A stretch of DNA of 64,000 nt, from the NCBI GenBank assembly GCA_016794345.1, contig JAEUKE010000085.1:1-64000 (forward strand). The letters run 5' to 3'. Both the position numbers and the translations under genes were made by a program. This stretch comes from Myxococcales bacterium. GTDB lineage: Bacteria > Myxococcota_A > Polyangia > Polyangiales > Polyangiaceae. Positions 27,214 to 38,434 of the stretch are shown here, piece after piece (position 1 is the first letter of the stretch; every line of letters starts with the position of its first letter). The notes under the pieces are model-generated. The model made no database searches and was not told the DNA's origin. It saw only the letters and a list, made by a program, of their open reading frames with translations.

Positions 27214-28125
27214 ATGTCGATCCCGCCCGCCCCCGAGGCAGCCGAGTGGACCGAAGCGGAGGCACCGGTCCGCTTCGAGGACGTGACCCAGGACGGCCGG
27301 CTCCAGCTCGACGGAGCGATGCACGCCCTGGGTCGCACCGGGTGGCGGGGCTTCATGCGCTCCCCTTGGGCCAAGCCGCTCTTCGGCCAGGGAATCGTGC
27401 CGATCCTCACCCGCCTGGTCGCGGTGGGCGAAGGCGGTCCGTTCGGCGTGGACCCGGACCTGAAAGCCCGCGGCACCTTCGCCTTCTCCCACGTGCCCGG
27501 CGCTGCGACCGAGGCGAGCGCCGGCTCAGGCGCCCTCCCGGCGCCGAGGATCCTCCTCGGCATGTGGCTGGAGGTCCGCGCCCCCATCGGCGTGGTCTAC
27601 GGCGCGCCCCCCGCGCGGGCCGGGGAGCTCGCGGTGGCCGCGCGGGTCTACGCGGAGCACACGCTGACAAGACCGTTTGCGCCACCCGGGGAGCGGAGGG
27701 TCACGCGGGTCGAGGTGCCGGGCCTCGAGCCGGTGCCGGGACCTCCGCGCGAGCGCGTCGTCCCGAGCGACGTGGCCACACCGCCCGCCGGGGCGTCCCT
27801 CCTCGATCCACGCCATGTGGAGGACGAGGCGCGCGTCGTCTTCGGCATGGCGCACACGGACTCGAATCAACACGTCAACTCGATCGTGTACCTGCGGCTG
27901 TTCGAGGAGGCGGCCCTGCGCAGGCTCTTCGTCCACGGCGTGAAGGGCGCCCACCTCGTCAGGCGCGCGCACCTCGCTTACGTCAAGCCTTCGTTCGCCG
28001 GCGACGTCTCGCGCATCCACCTGCGCGCATACGAACACGAGGGTGTCTTCGGCGCCTTCGGCGCGTTCGTCCCCGAGGGGCAGAGCCTCGACCGGGCGAC
28101 TTGTTTCGTCCACGTCGCGTTCTGA
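27214..28125 (+). CDS. Hotdog-fold protein, possible acyl thioesterase
   Basis: 303 residues from ATG 27214, with AGGAAG upstream. The second half contains HTDSNQHVNSIVYLRLFEEA (about 212-231), the substrate-binding helix pattern of 4-hydroxybenzoyl-CoA/acyl-ACP thioesterase hotdog domains, followed by RAHLAYVKPSFAGD. The first half is probably a second, degenerate hotdog (double-hotdog length). It would hydrolyse or bind acyl-CoA/acyl-ACP. Divergence from a desaturase gene supports a lipid role. It is not close to any named thioesterase that I recognise. Confidence 0.65.
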   Translation: MSIPPAPEAAEWTEAEAPVRFEDVTQDGRLQLDGAMHALGRTGWRGFMRSPWAKPLFGQGIVPILTRLVAVGEGGPFGVDPDLKARGTFAFSHVPGAATEASAGSGALPAPRILLGMWLEVRAPIGVVYGAPPARAGELAVAARVYAEHTLTRPFAPPGERRVTRVEVPGLEPVPGPPRERVVPSDVATPPAGASLLDPRHVEDEARVVFGMAHTDSNQHVNSIVYLRLFEEAALRRLFVHGVKGAHLVRRAHLAYVKPSFAGDVSRIHLRAYEHEGVFGAFGAFVPEGQSLDRATCFVHVAF

Positions 28126-28146
28126 GCCGGCTCGGAGGCGCGCCCG

Positions 28147-29160
28147 TCAGAAGCGAACGCGGAAGCCGTTCGCCGTCGGCTCGATCGCGGCGCCTCGAGG
28201 CTCCGGCTCGCCGGGGCCGCCGAAGATCATCATGAGCGTCCCCGCGACGACGCCCGCCACGCCGACGCCGAGGCCGGTGTAAGCGAGGATCTCCGACGTC
28301 TTTCCGCTCTGGATGACGTCTTCGTACTTCGGGTCGGTGCACGGGCCGCCGCCGCACTCGTCCTCGAGCGTACCGAGCTTGTCGTCCGCCTGGACGGTGC
28401 CGACGGCGAACAGGACGAAGCCGCCGACACCGAGCGCGGCCACGCCGATGCCGACGCCCCGCACGACGCCGAAACCGCCGCCTTCCTCTGCTGGCGGCGG
28501 GGGCGGAGCGACCGGTCCCACCGGGCCTGGCCCCACCTCGGGCCCCGGGCCGGTCGACTGCCGTTCGAGGGTCACCGCGAGCGTGGAGCCCGCCTGGACG
28601 GTGACCGACTTTTCAATGACGGCTCCGTCAGCACCTTTGGCGGCGACGCGGATCGTGCCCGGCACGACCGTAAATGGGCTGCCGAGCCGGTCCGACGTCA
28701 CGACGGCCTCACCGATCGAGACGCTCGCGCCGCTCAGAGACGAGCCGAGCGTGACGATGATCTTGGCGATCTTCGGCTCCAGGAGGGCCAGCTCAGCGGC
28801 GGCGGTGTCCCTCGTCTGCACGTAACGCGGGTCCTTGTCCGCGAGCTCCCGGGCGTCTTTGACGGTCCGCGCCATCTCGTCGTATGCGCGCGGGAGCTGC
28901 CCGGTCTCGCGCAGACAGCGAGCCACGTAGAGGCGCGCGTTGGGGCTGCCTGACTGCTCCGCCGCTCTCTCGAAGAACGGCAGCGCGGCGGCGGGGTCCT
29001 TCGCGTCCCAGAGCTTCCGGCCTTGCTCGAACGACTTGGCCGCCTCCGCGGCCTGATCCGCGCGGACCTCGCGGGCCGGAAGCGCGACGACGCCGCCGAC
29101 GCTCGCGGCGACGACGAGCGCCAGGACACGCAGCAGGCGGAGCGAGGAGCGCGCGCTCAC
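28147..29160 (-). CDS. Secreted TPR-PEGA-like protein, third gene of a kinase operon
   Basis: 337 residues. The GTG start overlaps the kinase stop (GTGA). A signal peptide ends near REVRADQ (about 35). A TPR-like helical part (about 38-110: EQGRKLWDAKDPAAALPFFERA) is followed by a PEGA-like beta segment (KIIVTLGSSLSGASVSIGE, about 130-195), a Pro/Gly linker and two hydrophobic segments near 225-250 and 290-310 with a Cys pair between. It has the same layout as the protein at 9940-10983. Confidence 0.78.
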   Translation of the reverse strand: MSARSSLRLLRVLALVVAASVGGVVALPAREVRADQAAEAAKSFEQGRKLWDAKDPAAALPFFERAAEQSGSPNARLYVARCLRETGQLPRAYDEMARTVKDARELADKDPRYVQTRDTAAAELALLEPKIAKIIVTLGSSLSGASVSIGEAVVTSDRLGSPFTVVPGTIRVAAKGADGAVIEKSVTVQAGSTLAVTLERQSTGPGPEVGPGPVGPVAPPPPPAEEGGGFGVVRGVGIGVAALGVGGFVLFAVGTVQADDKLGTLEDECGGGPCTDPKYEDVIQSGKTSEILAYTGLGVGVAGVVAGTLMMIFGGPGEPEPRGAAIEPTANGFRVRF

Positions 29161-30644
29161 AGGCGATCCGGATCGTAGGAGGTGGCGCCCGGCTTCGGCG
29201 CGCCGGGAGGCGGCTTCTTGTTGGCGGGAGCCGTGCTCGCAGGTCCAGGCTTGCCCGCGGGCGGACGCTGGTCCGCGGTCGCGGGCGCGGCGGCGCTCGC
29301 CGACGCCGTCACGAGCGGGGCCGCGCTCGCCTGAGGAGGGGGCGCAGCAGACACGGAGCTGTCAGGATTCGTCGAGCCCGGCGGGACGACCGCTGCGGCT
29401 GCCGCCCCCGCAGGGCTCACGTCCCTCGGGCCTCGTGACTGCAGCGCGAAGACGGCGAGCCCGACCACCACGCCGACCGCGACGAAACCCGCGATGAGCG
29501 GCGCGACGCGACGCGACGACGGAATGGGCGCCGGCTGGGGAGCGCTGAGGGCCGAGCCAGCGGACGTGACCTGCGAGGGTTGGGTCGGAGAGGACTTGGG
29601 CTCTTGCGTGAACGAGACCGCTCCCGAGCCGGAGCCGGTGGGTCGAGAGGGTACGGGCTGGCGACCAGCCGCGGACGCGGCCCCCTGCTTGAGCGCCGCG
29701 AGCTCCTTCGGCTGGATCTTCTGGAACGCGCCTGAGGCCTGCACGAACGCGGCGACGGCACGCGCCGAGGCGATGGAGACGCCGGCTCGGTGGGCGGCGT
29801 CCTCGATCGCGTCCGAGAACTCCGCGGCGGAGGCGAAGCGCTCCGCGCGCTTGCGGGCGAGCGCCCGCATGCAGACCTGATCGATGGGCTCGGGAATGGC
29901 CGGATCGATCTGCCGGGGCGTCGCCGGCGCGCCGGCGAGGATGCCCTGCAGAATCGCGCCGTCGTTGTCCGCCTGGAACACCCGACGACCGATGAGCGCC
30001 TCCCAGAACACGGCGCCTGCTGCGTAGATGTCGCAGCGCCGATCGAGGTCCTCGCTCATGATCTGCTCGGGCGGCATGTACGGGATCTTGCCCTTCACCT
30101 GGCCGCCGCGCGTGGACGACAGACGAGACTCGGCGCGCGCCACGCCAAAATCCGTCAGGCGCGCGACACCGTCGGCACCGAGGAGGATGTTCGCAGGCGT
30201 GACGTCGCGGTGGACGAGCGAGAGCGGGTGGCCTTCGTCGTCCGTGAGCTCGTGCGCGCAGTGCAACCCGGCGAGGGTGTCGATCATCATCCGCAGCACG
30301 ATGGGGAGCGGGACCGCGCCGGGGAGCCCGCCGGACGCCTTGAGGATCTGATGCAGCGACGCGCCCTCGATGTACTCCATGACGAGGAAGAGGCCGTCGG
30401 GCGACTCCTCGACGTCGAGCGTGGGCACGACGTTCGGATGCCGGATGCGCGCCGCGAGCCGAGCCTCGTCGAGGAACATGGTGACGAACTCCGGCTCGCC
30501 ACCGATGTGCGCGTGCATGATCTTGATCGCGACCAGCCGCTCGAAGCCGCCGACGCCGAGCAGGCGCCCGAGGTGCACCGTCGCCATCCCGCCGGCGGCG
30601 AGCTGCTTCAGGATCTCGTAGCGACCGCCGAGGACCTTGCCCAC
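29157..30644 (-). CDS. Transmembrane Ser/Thr protein kinase
   Basis: 495 residues from a GTG three bases after the upstream lipoprotein stop. The kinase domain covers about 1-275: glycine loop AAGGMATVHLG, VAIK lysine, HRDVTPANILL, DFGVAR, and PPEQ in place of APEQ. A Ser/Pro-rich linker, a single transmembrane helix (APLIAGFVAVGVVVGLAVFAL, about 375-396) and an Ala/Pro/Ser-rich outer tail follow. It is the middle gene of a lipoprotein-kinase-TPR/PEGA operon, so its partners are probably the envelope proteins on either side. Confidence 0.92.
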   Translation of the reverse strand: MGKVLGGRYEILKQLAAGGMATVHLGRLLGVGGFERLVAIKIMHAHIGGEPEFVTMFLDEARLAARIRHPNVVPTLDVEESPDGLFLVMEYIEGASLHQILKASGGLPGAVPLPIVLRMMIDTLAGLHCAHELTDDEGHPLSLVHRDVTPANILLGADGVARLTDFGVARAESRLSSTRGGQVKGKIPYMPPEQIMSEDLDRRCDIYAAGAVFWEALIGRRVFQADNDGAILQGILAGAPATPRQIDPAIPEPIDQVCMRALARKRAERFASAAEFSDAIEDAAHRAGVSIASARAVAAFVQASGAFQKIQPKELAALKQGAASAAGRQPVPSRPTGSGSGAVSFTQEPKSSPTQPSQVTSAGSALSAPQPAPIPSSRRVAPLIAGFVAVGVVVGLAVFALQSRGPRDVSPAGAAAAAVVPPGSTNPDSSVSAAPPPQASAAPLVTASASAAAPATADQRPPAGKPGPASTAPANKKPPPGAPKPGATSYDPDRL

Positions 30645-30647
30645 CGG

Positions 30648-32060
30648 CTACGAGCCCCCGTTGAGGTTGTCGACCGCGACGCTCACCGACTCGGCGTTGT
30701 CGTCCGCACCGCCCTGGAGCCAAACACGCAGCTGGGTCACGTCGAACGGCGGCGTGCGCTGATCGAACTCCGTGTAGCTCACGTCGTCGGGCGAGGTCTC
30801 GAAGTAGACCTGCCCGCCCTCCTCACGGATGCGCAAGAACCGATCATCGATCGGGTCATGAGGACCGTTCTCGACGGTGCTCCAGTTCCCATCCACCACC
30901 TCGTAGAGGACGAGCTCGCCGTTGCTCACCGAGAGCACCCACGCCGACTCGGTCTCGGGACGGTTCAGCCGGAGGGCGAACCAGGCGCCGCTGCCGCTGA
31001 GCGCAGGCTCGACCATCTCGACCGTGACGGACGTCCCGGTGAGATCGTAGACGGGAGCCGATCCATAGGCCGAGAAGCTGTAGGCCATCGGCGTGCAGGT
31101 CGCCCGCAGCGTCCCCGAGCTGTCGTCGAACGGGCAGACCGAGTCGTTCCAGCCGCGGTTCCAGAGCGATCCGCGCTGCGTATCTTCGAAGTCGTCCTTG
31201 ATCGTCGAGATCGGGCACGGCTTGCTCGTCCCTGGCTCGCCGGAGTAGATCGCCGCCACGTGCACGTCGGCCGACGCGCCGGTGTCCCCCTTGTACGCGC
31301 CCAGGTAGATCGAGGTGTAGGCAGGGTCGAAGACGTCCGAGATGTCGAACGTCTCCCGCTCCATCCAAGAAGCGCCGTCGTTCGAGATATCGAAGTAGAC
31401 GAAGTTGTCCTGCTCGCGGAACCGCCAGAAGCGGTACTCGGACGGGGCGAGGGGGTCCGTCGCGAAGGTGAAAAACGAGCCGTCCTCCTCGTAGCCGTAG
31501 AAGATGGTCCCGCCTCCATCGAAGCCGATCTCGAGGTAGTTGTCCGTGTCGCCGGCCACGTTGAACCAGAACACCACGTCGGGCGGGATCTCGGGCGCGA
31601 GCTCGATGATCACGGTGCGGCCGCGGAAATCGAAGCCTGCGGTGGTCTCGATCTGGTTGCCGTATTCGGTCGGAGGCAGGCTCAGCACGAGCTCACCTCC
31701 TTGCCGCAGGTAGTTCGACTCGAGCCCGGAGTATCCCCAGCGCCAGCTCCAGCTCGGATCCTCGAAGTCGTCGTTGAGGATATCGATCTTGCCGCAGTCG
31801 AGCGGCTGTCCTCCGCCCGTCCCGCCGCCGACGCCCGAGCCGCCCGTCCCGCCTCCGCCCGTCGACATGCTCGTGCCGGTCGTCATGCTCGCGCCGGTCG
31901 TCGTGCCCGTGACGACTCCCGCCGCGCCACCACCGCCTGCCGCGACGGGCTCGTACCGATCCCAATCGCGGCACGCACTGATCCACGCGATGGCGCAGAT
32001 CGCTACGCCCACGCTCGGGGCAAGGCGCCGAGGCATCGAGGAAAACGCTATCAGCCGCAT
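30648..32060 (-). CDS. Lipoprotein with two concanavalin-like (DUF1349-type) domains
   Basis: 470 residues from ATG 32060 (an ATG at codon 9 is an alternative). The signal ends AWISAC, followed by a long Gly/Thr/Ser-rich tether. Two homologous beta-sandwich domains follow, at about 88-270 (starting CGKIDILNDDFEDPSWSW) and about 270-470 (starting STIKDDFEDTQRGSLWNRGW), each with the FYFDIS/VYFETS ... D strand pattern of concanavalin-like domains. It is probably a surface sugar-binding protein. It is the first gene of the operon with the transmembrane kinase and the TPR-PEGA protein. Confidence 0.78.
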   Translation of the reverse strand: MRLIAFSSMPRRLAPSVGVAICAIAWISACRDWDRYEPVAAGGGGAAGVVTGTTTGASMTTGTSMSTGGGGTGGSGVGGGTGGGQPLDCGKIDILNDDFEDPSWSWRWGYSGLESNYLRQGGELVLSLPPTEYGNQIETTAGFDFRGRTVIIELAPEIPPDVVFWFNVAGDTDNYLEIGFDGGGTIFYGYEEDGSFFTFATDPLAPSEYRFWRFREQDNFVYFDISNDGASWMERETFDISDVFDPAYTSIYLGAYKGDTGASADVHVAAIYSGEPGTSKPCPISTIKDDFEDTQRGSLWNRGWNDSVCPFDDSSGTLRATCTPMAYSFSAYGSAPVYDLTGTSVTVEMVEPALSGSGAWFALRLNRPETESAWVLSVSNGELVLYEVVDGNWSTVENGPHDPIDDRFLRIREEGGQVYFETSPDDVSYTEFDQRTPPFDVTQLRVWLQGGADDNAESVSVAVDNLNGGS

Positions 32061-32214
32061 CCTTTGCGTGTCCAGCGGCGGCGCGAAAGCGCGCGCTCAC
32101 ATGCTCCGACATGCGGCCCGTTCGCCACACGCGGCGCGCGCCGAGCGCGCTCGAGGGGGGAGTGCGCCGCGAGTCGGCTCACCTGGCATGCGAGGTGAAT
32201 GGCTGCCGCGAGAC

Positions 32215-32676
32215 ATGCCCACTCGATCCACCACGAACAAGGCGAAGCGAGACCTCGCGGAAGGCAAGTCGTCGAGCACGGCGGCCGGCGAGTTCGTTCG
32301 CGAAGAGATCCACCATGTCCGCGAGGGCAAACACGGCGCGAAGAACACCAAGCAGGCCATCGCCATCGGACTGTCGAAGGCGCGGCGCGCCGGCGTTCCC
32401 GTGAAGCCGGGCCGCAGCGCGAGCGCGCGGACCAAGAAGAAGGCCGCGCAGGACGAGGCCCGCGCCGGCAAGAAGACGAGCCCGAAGCGGTCGCGCGCGA
32501 GCAAGAGCGCGCGCCAGAAGGAGCCACGCAGCGCGGCTTCGCGCGAGGCGCTCTCGCGCCAGGCGAAGTCCTCGGCCGCGAAGAGGAAGAAGGCGCGCGG
32601 CAGGAGCTCGCCGCGTTCGGCGACCAAGCGCGCCACGACCACGCGACAGAAGCGAGCGACGAAGAAGGCGGCCTGA
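32215..32676 (+). CDS. DUF6496-type small basic protein
   Basis: 153 residues from ATG 32215 (an in-frame ATG at 32188 is possible). The first 60 residues carry the recognisable stretches STAAGEFVREEIHHVREGKH and KQAIAIGLSKARRAGV of a family found widely in bacteria without known function. The last 90 residues are almost only Lys, Arg, Ala and Ser, like histone H1 tails, which suggests nucleic acid binding. The 154-base gap to the divergent lipoprotein operon (32061-32214) has no clear signals. Confidence 0.8.
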   Translation: MPTRSTTNKAKRDLAEGKSSSTAAGEFVREEIHHVREGKHGAKNTKQAIAIGLSKARRAGVPVKPGRSASARTKKKAAQDEARAGKKTSPKRSRASKSARQKEPRSAASREALSRQAKSSAAKRKKARGRSSPRSATKRATTTRQKRATKKAA

Positions 32677-32767
32677 GAAGGAAGTCGGCGAGCGCGACGG
32701 TCGCTCTCAGGCGAGGAGGGTCGCGCTCGTTCGCGGGGACAAGACGCGCAGCCGGGCATGACGGACG

Positions 32768-32796
32768 CCGAGCGGAGGGACAAGCCCTCCGCTCGG
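32768..32796. terminator. Bidirectional hairpin between DUF6496 and nrdJ
   Basis: A perfect 12-bp inverted repeat, CCGAGCGGAGGG (32768-32779) and CCCTCCGCTCGG (32785-32796), with a 5-base loop, lies between two convergent genes and 12 bases past the nrdJ stop. No T-run follows on either strand, so it may act with Rho or as a 3' RNA end protector. Confidence 0.6.
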
Positions 32797-32807
32797 AGCA
32801 CGAACCG

Positions 32808-36188
<3,381 letters not shown>

Positions 36189-36209
36189 GAGTCGGTCCCT
36201 CCACGATCG

Positions 36210-36238
36210 AAAAACGCCCCATCGAAGAGACGGAGGCG
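36210..36238 (-). terminator. Attenuator-like hairpin just before the nrdJ ribosome binding site
   Basis: On the nrdJ strand, CGCCTC (36233-36238) can pair with GGGGCG (36215-36220) across a 12-base loop, followed at once by TTTTT (36210-36214). The pattern is that of an intrinsic terminator but it lies about 10 bases before the GGAGGG of nrdJ, so it would act inside the leader. The stem is short (six pairs, one of them G-U). Confidence 0.45.
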
Positions 36239-36447
36239 CCTTGCCCCCACCTCGCCGGCCAATGAGCGAGCTCAGTGACTCGCGCCGACAGGGGCGCGAG
36301 ACACGAAGGTCGTTTCTTGGCTCGGGGTCAGCGTCATGTCTCTTCGAGTCCGAACAAAGGAGCACCTTCGCCGCGCCGCCCGAAGCTACTCCGGTTGGCC
36401 TGACCAATCTGCCCACGCGAAGCGGGCTGCGCCAAGAACCGCTCGGC

Positions 36448-36670
36448 CGTTCAGGTTCCAGCCACTGGCAACCCGTTCAGGATGAAGGTCCTTGGTCAGA
36501 TGGGCTCGGACCAAGCTCGGAGATGCTCGGACGGGGTGACGTTCAGTGTCTCCCGCGTTCAGGAGAGGTTGAGTACCCCAACATCTTGGGGTCGGGCAAA
36601 CAAAATATACTGCACATAGTGTCCTACATCAGGCACAGGCCCGACATCCCAAGAGAATTTCTCCTGAACG
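36448..36670. repeat. Octamer CGTTCAGG repeated four times in the nrdJ/rnj gap
   Basis: CGTTCAGG occurs at 36448-36455, 36474-36481 and 36556-36563, and inverted (CCTGAACG) at 36663-36670. Four copies in 223 bases of a non-coding region are unlikely by chance. The outer inverted pair could fold in RNA or be bound by a protein. No known factor is assigned. Confidence 0.45.
36576..36622 (-). promoter_or_regulatory. Candidate NrdR box pair upstream of nrdJ
   Basis: Two 16-bp elements start exactly 31 bp apart: CCCCAACATCTTGGGG (36576-36591, a near-perfect palindrome) and ATACTGCACATAGTGT (36607-36622). On the nrdJ strand the second reads ACACTATGTGCAGTAT and agrees with the classical NrdR box ACACTATATATAGTGT at 12 of 16 places. 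NrdR boxes occur as pairs about three helical turns apart in front of ribonucleotide reductase genes. A TATATT (-10-like on the minus strand) overlaps the second box, so repressor binding could block a promoter here. The first box fits the consensus less well, and the distance to the nrdJ ATG is about 390 bases. Confidence 0.55.
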
Positions 36671-36677
36671 AAAGCAA

Positions 36678-36752
36678 CTGTTCACAGCCCTGTCCACAGG
36701 TTCCGGGACGGTAGCGCTTGCCCACCCACAACCGTTCCCGAGGTTGTCCACG
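36678..36752 (+). promoter_or_regulatory. Three DnaA-box-like sequences before rnj
   Basis: CTGTTCACA (36678-36686), CTGTCCACA (36690-36698) and TTGTCCACG (36744-36752) each resemble the high-GC DnaA box TTGTCCACA (two of them differ at one position), all in the same orientation. They flank the NrdR-like elements on the rnj side. DnaA binding at ribonucleotide reductase promoters is known in E. coli. The remainder of the 36189-36789 gap shows no gene that I support. Confidence 0.4.
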
Positions 36753-36789
36753 GGGCGGGGTCTACCGGCGGTATGCTGCCAGCCTTGTC

Positions 36790-38424
36790 ATGATGCCTCT
36801 TCGCGTCGTCCCCCTCGGAGGCCTGGGGGAGATCGGAATGAACTGCCTCGCCCTCGAGCAGCGCGGAGAGATCGTCGTCGTCGACTGCGGCGTCACGTTC
36901 CCCAATGCTGACAACGGCGTCGACGTCATTCACCCGGCCTTCGACTGGCTGCTGGAGCGGCGCGACTCGGTGCGCGGCGTGGTCATCACACACGGCCACG
37001 AGGATCACATCGGCGCCCTGCCGTACCTCCTCGACGATCTCGACGTGCCGGTGTTTGCCCCGGCGCATGCGATGGCCCTGATCCGCGGCCGCCTGGACGA
37101 GCACGGCTTCGACCCGACCACCTTGCCCCTCACGACGACGAAGGCAGGTGATCGCTTCGACGTGGGCTCCTTCGGTTTCGAGCCCATCCGTGTGACCCAC
37201 TCGATCGCCGACGCGACCGCGCTCGCCATCCGCACCGACGCGGGCGTGGTCGTCCACACCGGCGACTTCAAGATCGACAGCGGCCCCGCCGACGGCGAGC
37301 TCACGGACGAGCGGCGGCTGGCCGAGCTCGGGGACGAGGGAGTGCGCCTCCTCTTGAGCGACTCGACGAACGTGGACAGCCCCGGGAGCGCCCGGACCGA
37401 GTCCGCCGTCGGGGAGGAGCTCGACGCGATCGTCGCGGCGTCGCCGCACCGCGTGGTGATCGGCATGTTCGCCTCCAACGTGCAGCGGCTGCTCCTGCTC
37501 GGCCAGGTGGCCCGGAAGGCGCGCCGCCGGATCTGCCTCTTGGGGCGGAGCATGGAGAACCACGTGCGGGCTGCCCGCGACGTGGGCCGCCTCGACTGGC
37601 CGAGCGATCTCGTCGTCCCCGCCGAGATGGCGCAGGCGATGCCTCGCCGGGACGTCCTCGTGATCGCGACCGGCACGCAGGGTGAGAGCCCCGCGGCGCT
37701 GGCCCGCCTCGCCGCCGGCACACACAACCGCATGCGGCTCGAGGCCGGTGACCGCGTGGTCTTCTCCAGCCGGATCATCCCCGGCAATGACAGATCTGTT
37801 TACGATCTCTACGCGAGCTTCTTGCGCCAGGGTATCGAGGTCGTCTCGCGAGTGACCCACCCCGCCGTCCACGCGAGCGGCCACGCCCACCGGGGCGAGC
37901 TCGAGCGCATGATCGAGCTCGTGCGGCCGCGCGCCTTCGTCCCGGTGCACGGGACGCTCCACCACCTCTTCCGGCACGCGGAGCTCGCGCGCGAGATGGG
38001 GGTGGAGGACGTGCTCGTGGCCGAGAACGGCGACGTCGTCGCGGTCGATCGAGAAGCCGCGCTCGCGAAGAGGGGGCGCGTTCCGACAGGGAAGGTCTCG
38101 ACGATGCGCGGTGATCCGATCCCGCCCGAGGTGCTGCGCGAGCGCGCGCTCGTGGGCCGAAGCGGGGTCGTCTTCGTCTCGATCGCGCTCTCGAGCGCCG
38201 GCCTCGCCGCCCCCGTCGACGTCAAGAGCATGGGCGTCGTCGGGCCGCTCGATCACGACGTCCTCGTCCACGCCGGTCGCGCCGTCGGCGAGGTGGTCCG
38301 CGATCTGCTGGCGCGCCACCACGGCGCGGCGCTGGAAGAGGAGGCTCGGCTGACGACGCGCCGGGTGATCGAGTCACACACGGGGTCGAGGCCGCTCGTG
38401 CTCGTCGGCGTCGTCCGCGTCTGA
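36790..38424 (+). CDS. rnj: Ribonuclease J
   Basis: A metallo-beta-lactamase/beta-CASP ribonuclease acting in mRNA decay and RNA 5' processing. 544 residues from ATG 36790 (the next codon is also ATG). The zinc motif is HGHEDHIGALPYL (about 75-87); further metal-binding HTGDFKID, the beta-CASP stretch SRIIPGN and HVSGHA-like VHASGHAHRGEL are present, and GTQGESPAAL is typical of RNase J. Length is close to the usual 550. The frame is open upstream to 36718, but the shared gap contains the regulatory elements. It is divergent from nrdJ and followed ten bases later by a CHAD gene. Confidence 0.94.
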   Translation: MMPLRVVPLGGLGEIGMNCLALEQRGEIVVVDCGVTFPNADNGVDVIHPAFDWLLERRDSVRGVVITHGHEDHIGALPYLLDDLDVPVFAPAHAMALIRGRLDEHGFDPTTLPLTTTKAGDRFDVGSFGFEPIRVTHSIADATALAIRTDAGVVVHTGDFKIDSGPADGELTDERRLAELGDEGVRLLLSDSTNVDSPGSARTESAVGEELDAIVAASPHRVVIGMFASNVQRLLLLGQVARKARRRICLLGRSMENHVRAARDVGRLDWPSDLVVPAEMAQAMPRRDVLVIATGTQGESPAALARLAAGTHNRMRLEAGDRVVFSSRIIPGNDRSVYDLYASFLRQGIEVVSRVTHPAVHASGHAHRGELERMIELVRPRAFVPVHGTLHHLFRHAELAREMGVEDVLVAENGDVVAVDREAALAKRGRVPTGKVSTMRGDPIPPEVLRERALVGRSGVVFVSIALSSAGLAAPVDVKSMGVVGPLDHDVLVHAGRAVGEVVRDLLARHHGAALEEEARLTTRRVIESHTGSRPLVLVGVVRV

Positions 38425-38434
38425 GCGAGGTATA

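Noticed and set aside
36678..36752. A second replication origin
   Set aside because: Only three imperfect DnaA-like boxes, no clear A/T-rich unwinding region of useful length, and no dnaA, dnaN or parAB genes nearby.
36189..36790. Cobalamin riboswitch before nrdJ
   Set aside because: The leader strand lacks the conserved B12-box and the expected core; a GCCACTGG stretch occurs only on the opposite strand and without the other elements.
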